Assembly: GCA_030377865.1 (NCBI GenBank) | Contig: JAUCGA010000004.1 | Span: 50,324 to 114,323 of the forward strand | Length of the DNA: 64,000 bases | Origin: Anaerolineales bacterium HSG25 | Lineage (GTDB): Bacteria > Chloroflexota > Anaerolineae > 4572-78 > J111 | Direction of reading: 5' to 3' | Part shown: piece by piece, positions 1 through 8,716 of the stretch | How positions within the stretch are numbered: the stretch's first letter is position 1 | Layout: every line of letters begins with the position of its first letter | The notes under the pieces: generated by a model | Told to the model about the DNA's origin: nothing | Seen by the model: only the letters and a program-made list of their open reading frames with translations | Database searches by the model: none | Made by a program: the position numbers and the translations under genes

Positions 1-1
1 G

Positions 2-547
2 TGTGATAGCTTGGGTAATATCTTGGCAATTTTGACCGGCGTAGCTGACGGACATCGAACCGAACATATTTTACGCTACATGCAACAGGTCGGCATGGCC
101 GAGCCGTATCCGACCAAAGCCATCTATCCCCCAATTTATCCAGGTGAGAGCAATTGGCGAGAATATTATCGTAGCCGAAACCTGAATATGCCGCACCAAT
201 ACCATAATGGCGGTATCTGGCCGATGATTGGAGGGTTGCATGTGGCCGCATTGGTACGCCATAAATGGTTTAATGAAGCCTACCGTCTCCTACTTTCCTT
301 AGCTGAGGCCAACTACCAAGGCTCTGAGCGGGAGTGGGAGTTTAACGAATGGATTCATGGCCGCACCGGGCATCCGATGGGGTATGTTCAACAGGCTTGG
401 TCGGCGGCCATGTTTTTATATGCTGATTACGCAGTGCAAACTCATAAATTACCACTATTTGATGACCTGCTTCTCGCCAAACCGGCTGAGGCAATTGCCA
501 GCGAAGATAACGAGTTTTCTATGACGGGTGGGGGAGGCCCAGCTTGA
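2..547 (+). CDS. C-terminal part of an (alpha/alpha)6-barrel glycosidase, debranching/GH63-GH100-like (partial)
   Basis: The reading frame is open at the left edge of the window, so only the last 181 or so codons are seen. The visible part carries the motif HNGGIWPMIGG followed by a helical stretch with EFNEWIHGRTG and a YVQQAWSAAMFLYA helix. That pattern is usual for the catalytic-barrel end of amylo-alpha-1,6-glucosidase/GH63 and neutral-invertase-like (GH100) enzymes. The role would be cytoplasmic hydrolysis of a glucosidic bond, but the substrate cannot be judged from the C-terminus. The end (SMTGGGGPA) is low complexity. Family assignment is from memory of the motifs. Confidence 0.6.
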   Translation, partial: CDSLGNILAILTGVADGHRTEHILRYMQQVGMAEPYPTKAIYPPIYPGESNWREYYRSRNLNMPHQYHNGGIWPMIGGLHVAALVRHKWFNEAYRLLLSLAEANYQGSEREWEFNEWIHGRTGHPMGYVQQAWSAAMFLYADYAVQTHKLPLFDDLLLAKPAEAIASEDNEFSMTGGGGPA

Positions 548-660
548 GGCGTAAATCCTCGGGTAGTTGGAGCGCACGTAGTGCGGACGGTTTTTAGTTT
601 TTTACTACCGGAGAACTTCTGCCAAGCCGTACTAGTATTAGTTCTGTTTTAGGAGAAACC

Positions 661-1041
661 ATGAAAAAATTCGATATTTACAATAAAAATATATACATCG
701 GTTGGAGTAACCTTAGAAAAAAAGATGCATCGACAGGCGTTGTTTACGGCCAATTTTGCCCTGTGGATAGCTACAAAGATATCCAATCTTTGATCCAAAG
801 ACGAATAGAGATTGATAAATTGGACAAAAAAGAAGCTGTAATCTTAGAGCAAGCCTTAAAACAGGTAGAACTAAAGGTAAAACCTGAAAATGGCGAGTTT
901 TTTGAGGCTCCCGTCGAGGTGCAAATTAACGATTTTTCACGCGAACTTGCTCCAAACGACATAGAGGTGTTAGTCCTTGGTTTAGATTATTTGGCCTATA
1001 AAGAATGGTTTGATGATGAAGAACAAGAGATTTTTAGCTAA
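661..1041 (+). CDS. Small hypothetical protein, 126 aa
   Basis: The start is supported by an AGGAGA ribosome-binding site about 5 bases before the ATG. The product is rich in Lys and Glu, has no signal peptide or membrane segment, and ends in an acidic stretch (WFDDEEQEIFS). I do not recognise the family. It is more A/T-rich than the flanking genes, which may point to separate acquisition. It stands alone between a glycosidase end and a membrane-anchored protein, so context gives no function. Confidence 0.6.
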   Translation: MKKFDIYNKNIYIGWSNLRKKDASTGVVYGQFCPVDSYKDIQSLIQRRIEIDKLDKKEAVILEQALKQVELKVKPENGEFFEAPVEVQINDFSRELAPNDIEVLVLGLDYLAYKEWFDDEEQEIFS

Positions 1042-1237
1042 AATAGGTTACTGTTAGTCTGGAGGGTAATCATGCCCCCCTTGTTCCTAAACTGAGTTTG
1101 GGAATACAATTGCTCAAGTAAACTCTGTTTACGACTTGCAACATGCCAGAAACAGAGTTTCTGTGGCAAATACGTTCCCAATCTGGAGATTGGGAACGAG
1201 GGGAACGAGGGGATGATTTGCAAGTGAACGATTATTC
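1042..1237. repeat. Intergenic region with dispersed palindromes
   Basis: The stretch holds two palindromic modules, AAACAGAGTTTCT near 1149-1161 and GTTCCCAATCTGGAGATTGGGAAC near 1172-1197 (arms GTTCCCAATCT and AGATTGGGAAC). The same pair of modules recurs in the spacers after the second and third ATPase copies, near 4210-4262 and 6330-6382. Such paired palindromes look like a dispersed REP-type or MITE-type element. No gene is seen in this stretch. Confidence 0.6.
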
Positions 1238-1249
1238 ATGGAGGAGATA

Positions 1250-2176
1250 TTGAATCAACGAACAATAATTTTTGTGGGCGGGGTGCTCGTTACAGCTTTT
1301 TTTGCTTTTTGGTGTGCTTACGCCACAGTGTTCGGCTTTTTGTTGCTAACCAATCGAGCGACTATGCCTAATCAACAGACGGCGGCTCAATTATTGCCGA
1401 CCGCCACCTACGCCATGCTCGAATCGGAGCGGCCTGAATCACCGCTGTTAGAGGCAACCGGCATGCCTTTACCCCAACCGACCATCGACCCGCTTGACTT
1501 AGAAGACACAGAGCCTCAAGCCGATGAAGCCGGTGATGCAGAGGCCGACAGTGACGCAGAGTTGGAAATTTTGAGCCACAGTACCTACGTGGATGAGCGG
1601 GGACGGCATCATATAGTCGGCGAAATTCGTAACAATAGCGATGTACCGAGCGACTTCGTCGAGGTAATTGCTCAATATTATGACGGGGATGAGCTAAAGG
1701 GAGCCAACCTAACCTTTACCGATCCTGACTTTATCGCCCCCGGGCAAACCGTACCGTTCGATATTGTGATTTTGCGGCGAGAGCATTGGGCCAATAATCA
1801 TGATTATGAGTTGATTGTCAAAGGCTACCCCACCGAGGTGAATATCAAACAGGCCGTGGTCGTTATCAACCAAGACAGCCGTTTGGAAGAGGGGTTTTTG
1901 TATGTTAGTGGTCAGGTCGAAAATAGTAGCTCTGACTGGCATTTAGCCAAGGCGGTCGTAACGCTGTACGACGGCAATGGTGAGGTCATCAATTCGCGGT
2001 GGGACTATATCGAAAAGGCCATGATTGAACCGGGCGCGGTGGCCTCATTTGAGGTGCGCTTGGAGCATCAGACTGACCCAAACAATTTTAACTATCGTAT
2101 CCATATCGAAGAGGAAGCGGTCAGTCCGCCAGTGGTGATTGATAAAACACCTACCCCGCTTAATGACGAGGGGTAG
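1250..2176 (+). CDS. Membrane-anchored protein with two FxLYD-like domains
   Basis: A TTG at 1250 is chosen because GGAGGAG lies 4 bases before it. The in-frame ATG at 1238 has no ribosome-binding site and would place that GGAGGAG inside the coding region. The product has one N-terminal membrane segment (about residues 6-32), an acidic low-complexity linker (about 85-110), and two similar beta domains (about 110-200 and 200-290). Each has the pattern of FxLYD/DUF3426-type domains (GEIRNNSD, VSGQVENSSS). It is expected outside the membrane. The function is unknown, and the two-domain reading is inferred from internal similarity. Confidence 0.65.
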   Translation: MNQRTIIFVGGVLVTAFFAFWCAYATVFGFLLLTNRATMPNQQTAAQLLPTATYAMLESERPESPLLEATGMPLPQPTIDPLDLEDTEPQADEAGDAEADSDAELEILSHSTYVDERGRHHIVGEIRNNSDVPSDFVEVIAQYYDGDELKGANLTFTDPDFIAPGQTVPFDIVILRREHWANNHDYELIVKGYPTEVNIKQAVVVINQDSRLEEGFLYVSGQVENSSSDWHLAKAVVTLYDGNGEVINSRWDYIEKAMIEPGAVASFEVRLEHQTDPNNFNYRIHIEEEAVSPPVVIDKTPTPLNDEG

Positions 2177-2179
2177 GCC
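2149..2179. terminator. Possible hairpin overlapping the stop codon
   Basis: The arms ACCTACCCC and GGGGTAGGC surround a short loop at the end of the FxLYD protein gene, and the TAG stop lies in the right arm. There is no T-tract on the plus strand, so it is at best a weak terminator. It separates convergent genes. Confidence 0.3.
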
Positions 2180-2201
2180 CAACTGGTGATGCCCCATTCG
2201 C

Positions 2202-4025
2202 TCATTCACTCTTAAACAACGGGATATTATAGTTCCCACCATAGGCTCGGAATATGCCGTTGATTCCGGCATGGTCGGAGAAGTAGATATCCTCCCGCCC
2301 CTCGATGTAGGTCAGCACCTCACCTGTGAAGCCACCCGTGGATACCAGCCATAGTTGGGTCGGAGGCACAGGCATGTCGGCCTCTGAATATTCCTGCTTG
2401 AGGACTTTCACTGCCTGCTCAAACTTCTGCACTTGGGAGAGATTCATCGCTTGTTTGGTGTACTTACATTCACAAGCCCAAGACAGATGATGCCCAGGTG
2501 TCCACCCCACCAAATCAAGCTGATAAGAGGAGGTAGTCGAACCCTTGACCTGTTTGGTATCCACAATCTGAAACAGCGGCACCTCTACCGTCTGGTCAGG
2601 ACGACCAAACCAGGCCCCCTTCAACTGCTCATGGTTGAACTTCATCATCGTCACCTGCACCACAACTTCCAAAAAACGACCTTTCAGGTTATTAAACCGA
2701 TTTTGTTCGCTCAGGTCAATATCTTCCAGCTCTTCTAAATCCCGCTTATAGAGATATTTGATGAACCGCATGAGGCAAATATCGTTGAAAGTATAAAATC
2801 TGGCTTCGCTCTGATAGACCAAATCAGCCTGATGGAGCTTTCTGATTTTTTGATCAACGGCTTTTTTGGTCACTTGGAGCTTGGCCGCAATCGCTTTGGT
2901 ATCAACTGGCTGATTATTGTATTTGGTGAAGTAATAGATAATCTTTTTGCCCAGTTCCGAGTCATCATCGGCATTGATATATCTCCGATTATTATCGAAA
3001 TGGGTTTGCCAGAAACCGTAGATACTCCCTTTTTCACTCTCATACTGGATAATTCGGTTAATATCTGCCCGACTATTGAACGCTTTAACCCCTGTATCAG
3101 AGGTGCTGAGACAATAGAGGTAATAAGGATGCCCCCCTACTTGAGAACTGGCATACAAGGCGTTTTCGGTAGAAATAGTGGCATTATCAGTATACAGTTT
3201 CAGCAAGGTCTGTAACAGCGTTGCCCCATCTGGAATCGATAACGGTTTGAGGTATCTGAAGTTGAACCGTCCCCCTAATGCCCCACCCATCACAGTTTTG
3301 AAAATCAGGGTGACGGCTGAACCGGAAACCAGCATGGGGGCTTTGCGACTTTGGGATTGATGACTATAGGAGGCGGTTAGGTTGATGCCGAGACGATCAG
3401 GGTTCTTTTCCCGTTCAGAGCGGATAGAATCTAATCGTTCATCAGGTACATTATGCATATAGAATTTCATATCCTGAAACTCATCTATAATCACTGCCAC
3501 TCTGGTTCCTGAAAAAGAACCTAAATCTTCTGGTACCGAAACAAAATCCTCCCAGTGATTTTGGATACTCCCTTGAGGGTTCTGATAGCGCTTCAGAAAC
3601 CCCTCAATAAACATCTTGGCTAAATTGACCGCTTTATGGGTTGATGGATAATCGAGTAGCTCTTCTATCTCTATTCGATTATCACGATAAAGCATCGGCT
3701 CTTGATGGCAATAGGCAATGTATTGCCGGAAAAAAGTAGTAGCATACCGTAATAGAAAATCGCGCAAAGTAACATCTTCTCGTTTAATGCGGATATAGAA
3801 CGGAGCCACCCGATACTCCGGCTTAAAAAAGACTGTATTGACCAGTCGGTCTAACAAGACACTCTTGCCCATGCGGCGCGGGGCCATGATGGCCGTACTC
3901 CGTGAGGCCATGCGTTGGATATTTTTGACCCATTTATCCCACTCCCGCAGATTTTCTACTCTGCCAGTAAACTCTTCATAAGCTATCATTTCTTCAACAG
4001 GTAATATCTTTTCTTCTTCTGTCAT
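2202..4025 (-). CDS. ATPase-nuclease array, copy 1 (P-loop ATPase, winged helix, PD-(D/E)XK-like end)
   Basis: The start is the ATG at 4025 (MTEEEK), because GGAGA lies just before it; an upstream in-frame ATG only adds 12 residues that read through that site. The 607-residue product has a Walker A-like APRRMGKS (48-55), Walker B VAVIIDEFQDM (176-186), a winged-helix-like segment (about 360-410) and a C-terminal nuclease-like domain with D504 and E519-x-K521 (LDLVGW, CECKY). The layout is that of the archaeal-type ATPase_2/DUF234 family, whose role is poorly known. It is nearly identical to the next two genes except around residues 89-171 and 193-224. No membrane segment is seen. Confidence 0.85.
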   Translation of the reverse strand: MTEEEKILPVEEMIAYEEFTGRVENLREWDKWVKNIQRMASRSTAIMAPRRMGKSVLLDRLVNTVFFKPEYRVAPFYIRIKREDVTLRDFLLRYATTFFRQYIAYCHQEPMLYRDNRIEIEELLDYPSTHKAVNLAKMFIEGFLKRYQNPQGSIQNHWEDFVSVPEDLGSFSGTRVAVIIDEFQDMKFYMHNVPDERLDSIRSEREKNPDRLGINLTASYSHQSQSRKAPMLVSGSAVTLIFKTVMGGALGGRFNFRYLKPLSIPDGATLLQTLLKLYTDNATISTENALYASSQVGGHPYYLYCLSTSDTGVKAFNSRADINRIIQYESEKGSIYGFWQTHFDNNRRYINADDDSELGKKIIYYFTKYNNQPVDTKAIAAKLQVTKKAVDQKIRKLHQADLVYQSEARFYTFNDICLMRFIKYLYKRDLEELEDIDLSEQNRFNNLKGRFLEVVVQVTMMKFNHEQLKGAWFGRPDQTVEVPLFQIVDTKQVKGSTTSSYQLDLVGWTPGHHLSWACECKYTKQAMNLSQVQKFEQAVKVLKQEYSEADMPVPPTQLWLVSTGGFTGEVLTYIEGREDIYFSDHAGINGIFRAYGGNYNIPLFKSE

Positions 4026-4315
4026 TATTTTTCTCCATTTGATTATTTTGATTAACGGCATGCTGGTTATGTTAGATTACAACCCCATGATTTGCTCTGT
4101 GAAACATCTCCGAGGAAAACTACATACCTCGGAGGAGATAAGTCCGCACCTGTGTGCCCACTCCGCCAAAGACAAACACCGTGCCGGAGACATCTCCGGT
4201 ACGAGTAAACAGAAACAGAGTTTCTAAGACAATGGCGTTCCCAATCTGGAGATTGGGAACGAGAACACAAAATTCGCTATTCGCCCAGCGCGAAGCCTCC
4301 CTGTAGAGGGATGAG
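4026..4315. repeat. Spacer between ATPase copies 1 and 2
   Basis: This spacer is repeated essentially base for base at 6146-6435. It contains palindromes: CCTCGGAGG near 4128-4136, GCCGGAGACATCTCCGGT near 4183-4200, AGAAACAGAGTTTCT, and the GTTCCCAATCT/AGATTGGGAAC module. It lies upstream of copy 1 and downstream of copy 2, so it should carry the promoter of copy 1. I cannot point to a convincing -35/-10 pair. No coding sequence is seen. Confidence 0.7.
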
Positions 4316-6145
4316 CTATTCGCTCTTAAACAATGGGATATTATAATTCCCACCATAAGCTCGGAATATACCGTTGATTCCGGCATGATCGGAGAAGTAG
4401 ATATCCTCTCGCCCCTCGATGTAGGTCAACACCTCACCTGTGAAGCCCCCCGTCGATACCAGCCATAGTTGGGTCGGAGGCACAGGCATGTCGGCCTCTG
4501 AATACTCCTGCTTGAGGACTTTCACCGCCTGCTCAAACTTCTGCACTTGGGAGAGGTTCATCGCTTGTTTGGTGTACTTACATTCACAAGCCCAAGACAG
4601 ATGATGTCCAGGTGTCCACCCCACCAAATCAAGCTGATAAGAGGAGGTAGTCGAACCCTTGACCTGTTTGGTATCCACAATCTGAAACAGCGGCACCTCT
4701 ACAGTCTGGTCAGGACGACCAAACCAGGCCCCCTTCAACGGCTCATGGTTGAACTTCATCATCGTCACCTGTACCACAACTTCCAAAAAACGGCCTTTTA
4801 GGTTATTAAACCGATTTTGTTCGCTCAGGTCAATATCTTCCAGCTCTTCTAAATCCCGTTTATAGAGATATTTGATGAACCGCATGAGGCAAATATCGTT
4901 GAAAGTATAAAATCTGGCTTCGCTCTGATAGACCAAATCCGCCTGATGGAGCTTTCTGATTTTTTGATCAACGGCTTTTTTGGTCACTTGGAGTTTGGCC
5001 GCAATCGCTTTGGTATCAACTGGCTGATTGTTGTATTTTGTGAAGTAATAGATGATCTTTTTACCCAATTCCGAGTCATCATCGGCATTGATATATCTCC
5101 GATTATTATCGAAATGGGTTTGCCAGAAACCGTAGATACTCCCTTTTTCACTCTCATACTGGATAATTCGGTTAATATCTGCCCGACTATTGAACGCTTT
5201 AACCCCTGCATCAGAGGTGCTGAGACAATAGAGGTAATAAGGATGCCCCCCTACTTGAGAACTGGCATACAAGGCGTTTTCGGTAGAGATGGTGGCATTA
5301 TCAGTATACAGTTTTAGCAAGGTCTGTAACAGTGTTGCCCCATCTGGAATCGATAACGGTTTGAGGTATCTGAAGTTGAACCGTCCACCCAATGCCCCAC
5401 CCATCACAGTTTTGAAAATCAAGGTGACGGCTGAACCGGAAACCAGCATGGGGGCTTTGCGACTTTGGGATAGGTGGCTGTAGGTGGCGGTCAGATTGAC
5501 ACTGCCACCATAATCAGGGTCCTTTTTTCGTTCGGTATGGACATGCTTCAACCGCTCCTCCGTTGCATTATGCATATAGAACTTCATATCCTGAAACTCG
5601 TCTATAATCACCGCTACTCTAGTTCCTGAAAAAGAACCTAAATCCTCTGGCATTGAAATAAAGTCATCCCAATGAAGATGGGCATCCTCTGGCCCTTCTT
5701 TTTCGTAGCGGTCCAGAAATTCTTGGATAAACTCTTGGGCCATCTTAACTGCCTTATGATCAGCCGGATAATCTAATAGCTTTTCCAATTTGAATTGCTG
5801 CCGCCGATACAACAAGGGGTCTTGCAAACAATAGGCGATATATTGTCGAAAAAAGGTGGTAGCATACCGTAGTAGAAAACTACGCAAAGTGACATCTTCT
5901 CGTTTAATGCGGATATAGAACGGAGCCACCCGATACTCCGGCTTAAAAAAGACGGTGTTGACCAGTCGGTCTAACAAAACACTCTTGCCCATGCGGCGCG
6001 GGGCCATGATGGCTGTACTTCGTGAGGCCATGCGTTGGATATTTTTGACCCATTTATCCCACTCCCGCAGATTTTCTACTCTGCCAGTAAACTCTTCATA
6101 AGCTATCATTTCTTCAACAGGTAATATCTTTTCTTCTTCTGTCAT
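4316..6145 (-). CDS. ATPase-nuclease array, copy 2
   Basis: Start at 6145 (MTEEEK) after GGAGA, 609 residues. The Walker A-like motif, Walker B motif, winged helix and CECK nuclease motif are kept as in copy 1. The region between the first conserved block and Walker B (about residues 89-173) is the most divergent of the three copies (for example LQDPLLYRRQQFKLEKLL and EKEGPEDAHLHWDDF). The patch after Walker B reads ATEERLKHVHTERKKDP. Outside these patches the protein is almost identical to copies 1 and 3. The 5' 88 codons and the last 385 or so codons look recently duplicated or homogenised. Confidence 0.85.
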   Translation of the reverse strand: MTEEEKILPVEEMIAYEEFTGRVENLREWDKWVKNIQRMASRSTAIMAPRRMGKSVLLDRLVNTVFFKPEYRVAPFYIRIKREDVTLRSFLLRYATTFFRQYIAYCLQDPLLYRRQQFKLEKLLDYPADHKAVKMAQEFIQEFLDRYEKEGPEDAHLHWDDFISMPEDLGSFSGTRVAVIIDEFQDMKFYMHNATEERLKHVHTERKKDPDYGGSVNLTATYSHLSQSRKAPMLVSGSAVTLIFKTVMGGALGGRFNFRYLKPLSIPDGATLLQTLLKLYTDNATISTENALYASSQVGGHPYYLYCLSTSDAGVKAFNSRADINRIIQYESEKGSIYGFWQTHFDNNRRYINADDDSELGKKIIYYFTKYNNQPVDTKAIAAKLQVTKKAVDQKIRKLHQADLVYQSEARFYTFNDICLMRFIKYLYKRDLEELEDIDLSEQNRFNNLKGRFLEVVVQVTMMKFNHEPLKGAWFGRPDQTVEVPLFQIVDTKQVKGSTTSSYQLDLVGWTPGHHLSWACECKYTKQAMNLSQVQKFEQAVKVLKQEYSEADMPVPPTQLWLVSTGGFTGEVLTYIEGREDIYFSDHAGINGIFRAYGGNYNIPLFKSE

Positions 6146-6435
6146 TATTTTTCTCCATTTGATTATTTTGATTAACGGCATGCTGGTTATGTTAGATTAC
6201 AACCCCATGATTTGCTCTGTGAAACATCTCCGAGGAAAACTACATACCTCGGAGGAGATAAGTCCGCACCTGTGTGCCCACTCCGCCAAAGACAAACACC
6301 GTGCCGGAGACATCTCCGGTACGAGTAAACAGAAACAGAGTTTCTAAGACAATGGCGTTCCCAATCTGGAGATTGGGAACGAGAACACAAAATTCGCTAT
6401 TCGCCCAGCGCGAAGCCTCCCTGTAGAGGGATGAG
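6146..6435. repeat. Spacer between ATPase copies 2 and 3
   Basis: This is essentially identical to the spacer at 4026-4315, including all palindromes. Spacer plus gene forms a tandem unit of about 2.12 kb. Confidence 0.7.
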
Positions 6436-8259
6436 CTATTCACTCTTAAACAATGGGATATTATAATTCCCACCATAAGCTCGGAATATACCGTTGATTC
6501 CGGCATGATCGGAGAAGTAGATATCCTCTCGCCCCTCAATGTAGGTCAATACCTCACTTGTGAAGCCACCCGTCGATACCAGCCATAGTTGGGTCGGAGG
6601 CACAGGCATGTTGGCCTCTGAATACTCCTGCTTGAGGACTTTCACCGCCTGCTCAAACTTCTGCACTTGGGAGAGGTTCATCGCTTGTTTGGTGTACTTA
6701 CATTCACAAACCCAGGACAGATGATGCCCAGGTGTCCACCCCACCAAATCAAGCTGATAAGAGGAGGTAGTCGAACCCTTGACCTGTTTGGTATCCACAA
6801 TCTGAAACAGCGGCACCTCTACCGTCTGGTCAGGACGACCAAACCAACTCCCCTTCAACGGCTCATGATTGAACTTCATCATCGTCACCTGCACCACAAC
6901 TTCCAAAAAACGGCCTTTCAGGTTATTAAACCGATTTTGTTCGCTCAAGTCAATATCTTCCAGCTCTTCTAAATCCCGTTTATAGAGATATTTGATGAAC
7001 CGCATGAGGCAAATATCGTTGAAAGTATAAAATCTGGCTTCGCTCTGATAGACCAAATCCGCCTGATGGAGCTTTCTGATTTTTTGGTCAACGGCTTTTT
7101 TGGTCACTTGGAGCTTGGCCGCAATCGCTTTGGTATCAACCGGCTGATTATTGTATTTGGTGAAGTAATAGATGATCTTTTTACCCAGTTCCGAGTCATC
7201 ATCGGCATTGATATATCTCCGATTATTATCAAAATGGGTTTGCCAGAAACCGTAGATACTCCCTTTTTCACTCTCATACTGGATAATTCGGTTAATATCT
7301 GCCCGACTATTGAACGCTTTAACCCCTGCATCAGAGGTGCTGAGACAATAGAGGTAATAAGGATGCCCCCCTACTTGAGAACTGGCATACAAGGCGTTTT
7401 CGGTAGAAATAGTGGCATTATCAGTATACAGTTTCAGCAAGGTCTGTAACAGCGTTGCCCCATCTGGAATCGATAACGGTTTGAGGTATCTGAAGTTGAA
7501 CCGTCCCCCTAATGCCCCACCCATCACAGTTTTGAAAATCAGGGTGACGGCTGAACCGGAAACCAGCATGGGGGCTTTGCGACTTTGGGATTGATGACTG
7601 TAGGTGGCGGTTAGGTTGATGCCCCCATAGTCGGGGTCATTTTTTCGTTCTGCATAGACATGCTCCAACCGTTCCTCAGGTACATTATGCATATAGAACT
7701 TCATATCCTGAAACTCGTCTATAATGACTGCTACTCTCGTTCCAGAGTATGAACCTAATCGTTCCGGCACTTCAATAAAATCATCCCACTGATTTCGAAT
7801 ACTACCTTGTGGTTTTTGATAGCGATTCAGAAACCCGTCAATAAACTTCTTGGCTAAATCGACCGCTTTATGGGTCGATGGGTAGTCAAGTAGCTGTTCT
7901 ATCTCTACAGTACCATCATGATAGAATATCGGATCTTGATGGCAATAGGCGATATATTGCCGAAAAAAGGTGGTGGCATACCGTAGTAGAAAATCACGCA
8001 AAGTAACATCTTCTCGTTTAATGCGGATATAGAACGGAGCCACCCGATATTCTGGCTTAAAAAAGACTGTATTGACCAGTCGGTCTAACAAGACACTCTT
8101 ACCCATGCGGCGCGGGGCCATGATGGCTGTACTTCGTGAGGCCATGCGTTGGATATTTTTGACCCATTTATCCCACTCCCGCAGATTTTCTACTCGGCCA
8201 GTAAACTCTTCATAAGCTATCATTTCTTCAACAGGTAATATCTTTTCTTCTTCTGTCAT
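6436..8259 (-). CDS. ATPase-nuclease array, copy 3
   Basis: Start at 8259 (MTEEEK) after GGAGA, 607 residues. The frame stays open upstream, but that extension is read from a different, repeat-rich leader and is not believed. All core motifs are present: APRRMGKS, VIIDEFQDM, LDLVGW and CECKY (with V before CECK instead of A). The variable patches are closer to copy 1 (FYHDGTVEIEQLLDYPSTHKA) than to copy 2. Its leader differs from the shared spacer, so this is the upstream edge of the array and probably the older end of the duplication. Confidence 0.85.
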   Translation of the reverse strand: MTEEEKILPVEEMIAYEEFTGRVENLREWDKWVKNIQRMASRSTAIMAPRRMGKSVLLDRLVNTVFFKPEYRVAPFYIRIKREDVTLRDFLLRYATTFFRQYIAYCHQDPIFYHDGTVEIEQLLDYPSTHKAVDLAKKFIDGFLNRYQKPQGSIRNQWDDFIEVPERLGSYSGTRVAVIIDEFQDMKFYMHNVPEERLEHVYAERKNDPDYGGINLTATYSHQSQSRKAPMLVSGSAVTLIFKTVMGGALGGRFNFRYLKPLSIPDGATLLQTLLKLYTDNATISTENALYASSQVGGHPYYLYCLSTSDAGVKAFNSRADINRIIQYESEKGSIYGFWQTHFDNNRRYINADDDSELGKKIIYYFTKYNNQPVDTKAIAAKLQVTKKAVDQKIRKLHQADLVYQSEARFYTFNDICLMRFIKYLYKRDLEELEDIDLSEQNRFNNLKGRFLEVVVQVTMMKFNHEPLKGSWFGRPDQTVEVPLFQIVDTKQVKGSTTSSYQLDLVGWTPGHHLSWVCECKYTKQAMNLSQVQKFEQAVKVLKQEYSEANMPVPPTQLWLVSTGGFTSEVLTYIEGREDIYFSDHAGINGIFRAYGGNYNIPLFKSE

Positions 8260-8716
8260 TATTTTTCTCCATTTGATTAACGGAACTCTGGCTTCTAGCC
8301 GGAGTTCCAATTTTATTTGCTCGTTGACAGGATTTTTTGCTTTTAATCTTGTTAATTCTGTTCTTGTTACCCGACAGACTGGTTTAGGAAAGGCTAAAAA
8401 CGATAACACAGAGATTCACGGAGACTCACAGAGCTTCACAGAGGAAAAAATAAATCTCTTTTTAAAAAAACTTTGTAGTGATCAGCCTGATGTTGAAAAT
8501 GGAGTGCAACGGGTTTAGCTGTTGCCAAAAGCAATGGCTGAACCCATTGCACTCCAACATCATCTTGACCACCACACTTTTTAAAAAACTCTGTGAATCT
8601 CTGTGTCCTTCTGTGAATCTCCGTGTTAATTAGTTTAGGCTAAAAATTTTTGTCGGGTAGTAAGATTCTATTAATCCTGTCAGATATTATTCTACAATTA
8701 GCCTAAACTAAACTTT
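8260..8716. repeat. Intergenic region with a roughly 300 bp inverted-repeat element
   Basis: Between about 8367 and 8665 lies a large imperfect inverted repeat. The outer arms carry TACCCGACA and TGTCGGGTA next to GGCTAAAA motifs. The inner arms carry ACACAGAGATTCACGGAG against CTGTGAATCTCCGTGT. The centre holds a second inverted pair (GGAGTGCAACGGGTTTAGC and GCTGAACCCATTGCACTCC). A further end-like ATCGGGTAATAAG overlaps the 3' end of the threonine ammonia-lyase gene. It looks like a MITE or decayed non-coding mobile element. No gene is seen. Confidence 0.5.

Noticed and set aside
2433..7594. Plus-strand frames across the ATPase array (for example 2433-2738, 2832-3215)
   Set aside because: They recur in all three copies only because the minus-strand genes are repeated; they have no ribosome-binding sites or domain features.
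8259..8409. N-terminal 50-residue extension of ATPase copy 3
   Set aside because: It is read from the upstream repeat-rich leader, lacks a ribosome-binding site, and the shared MTEEEK start with GGAGA is present.
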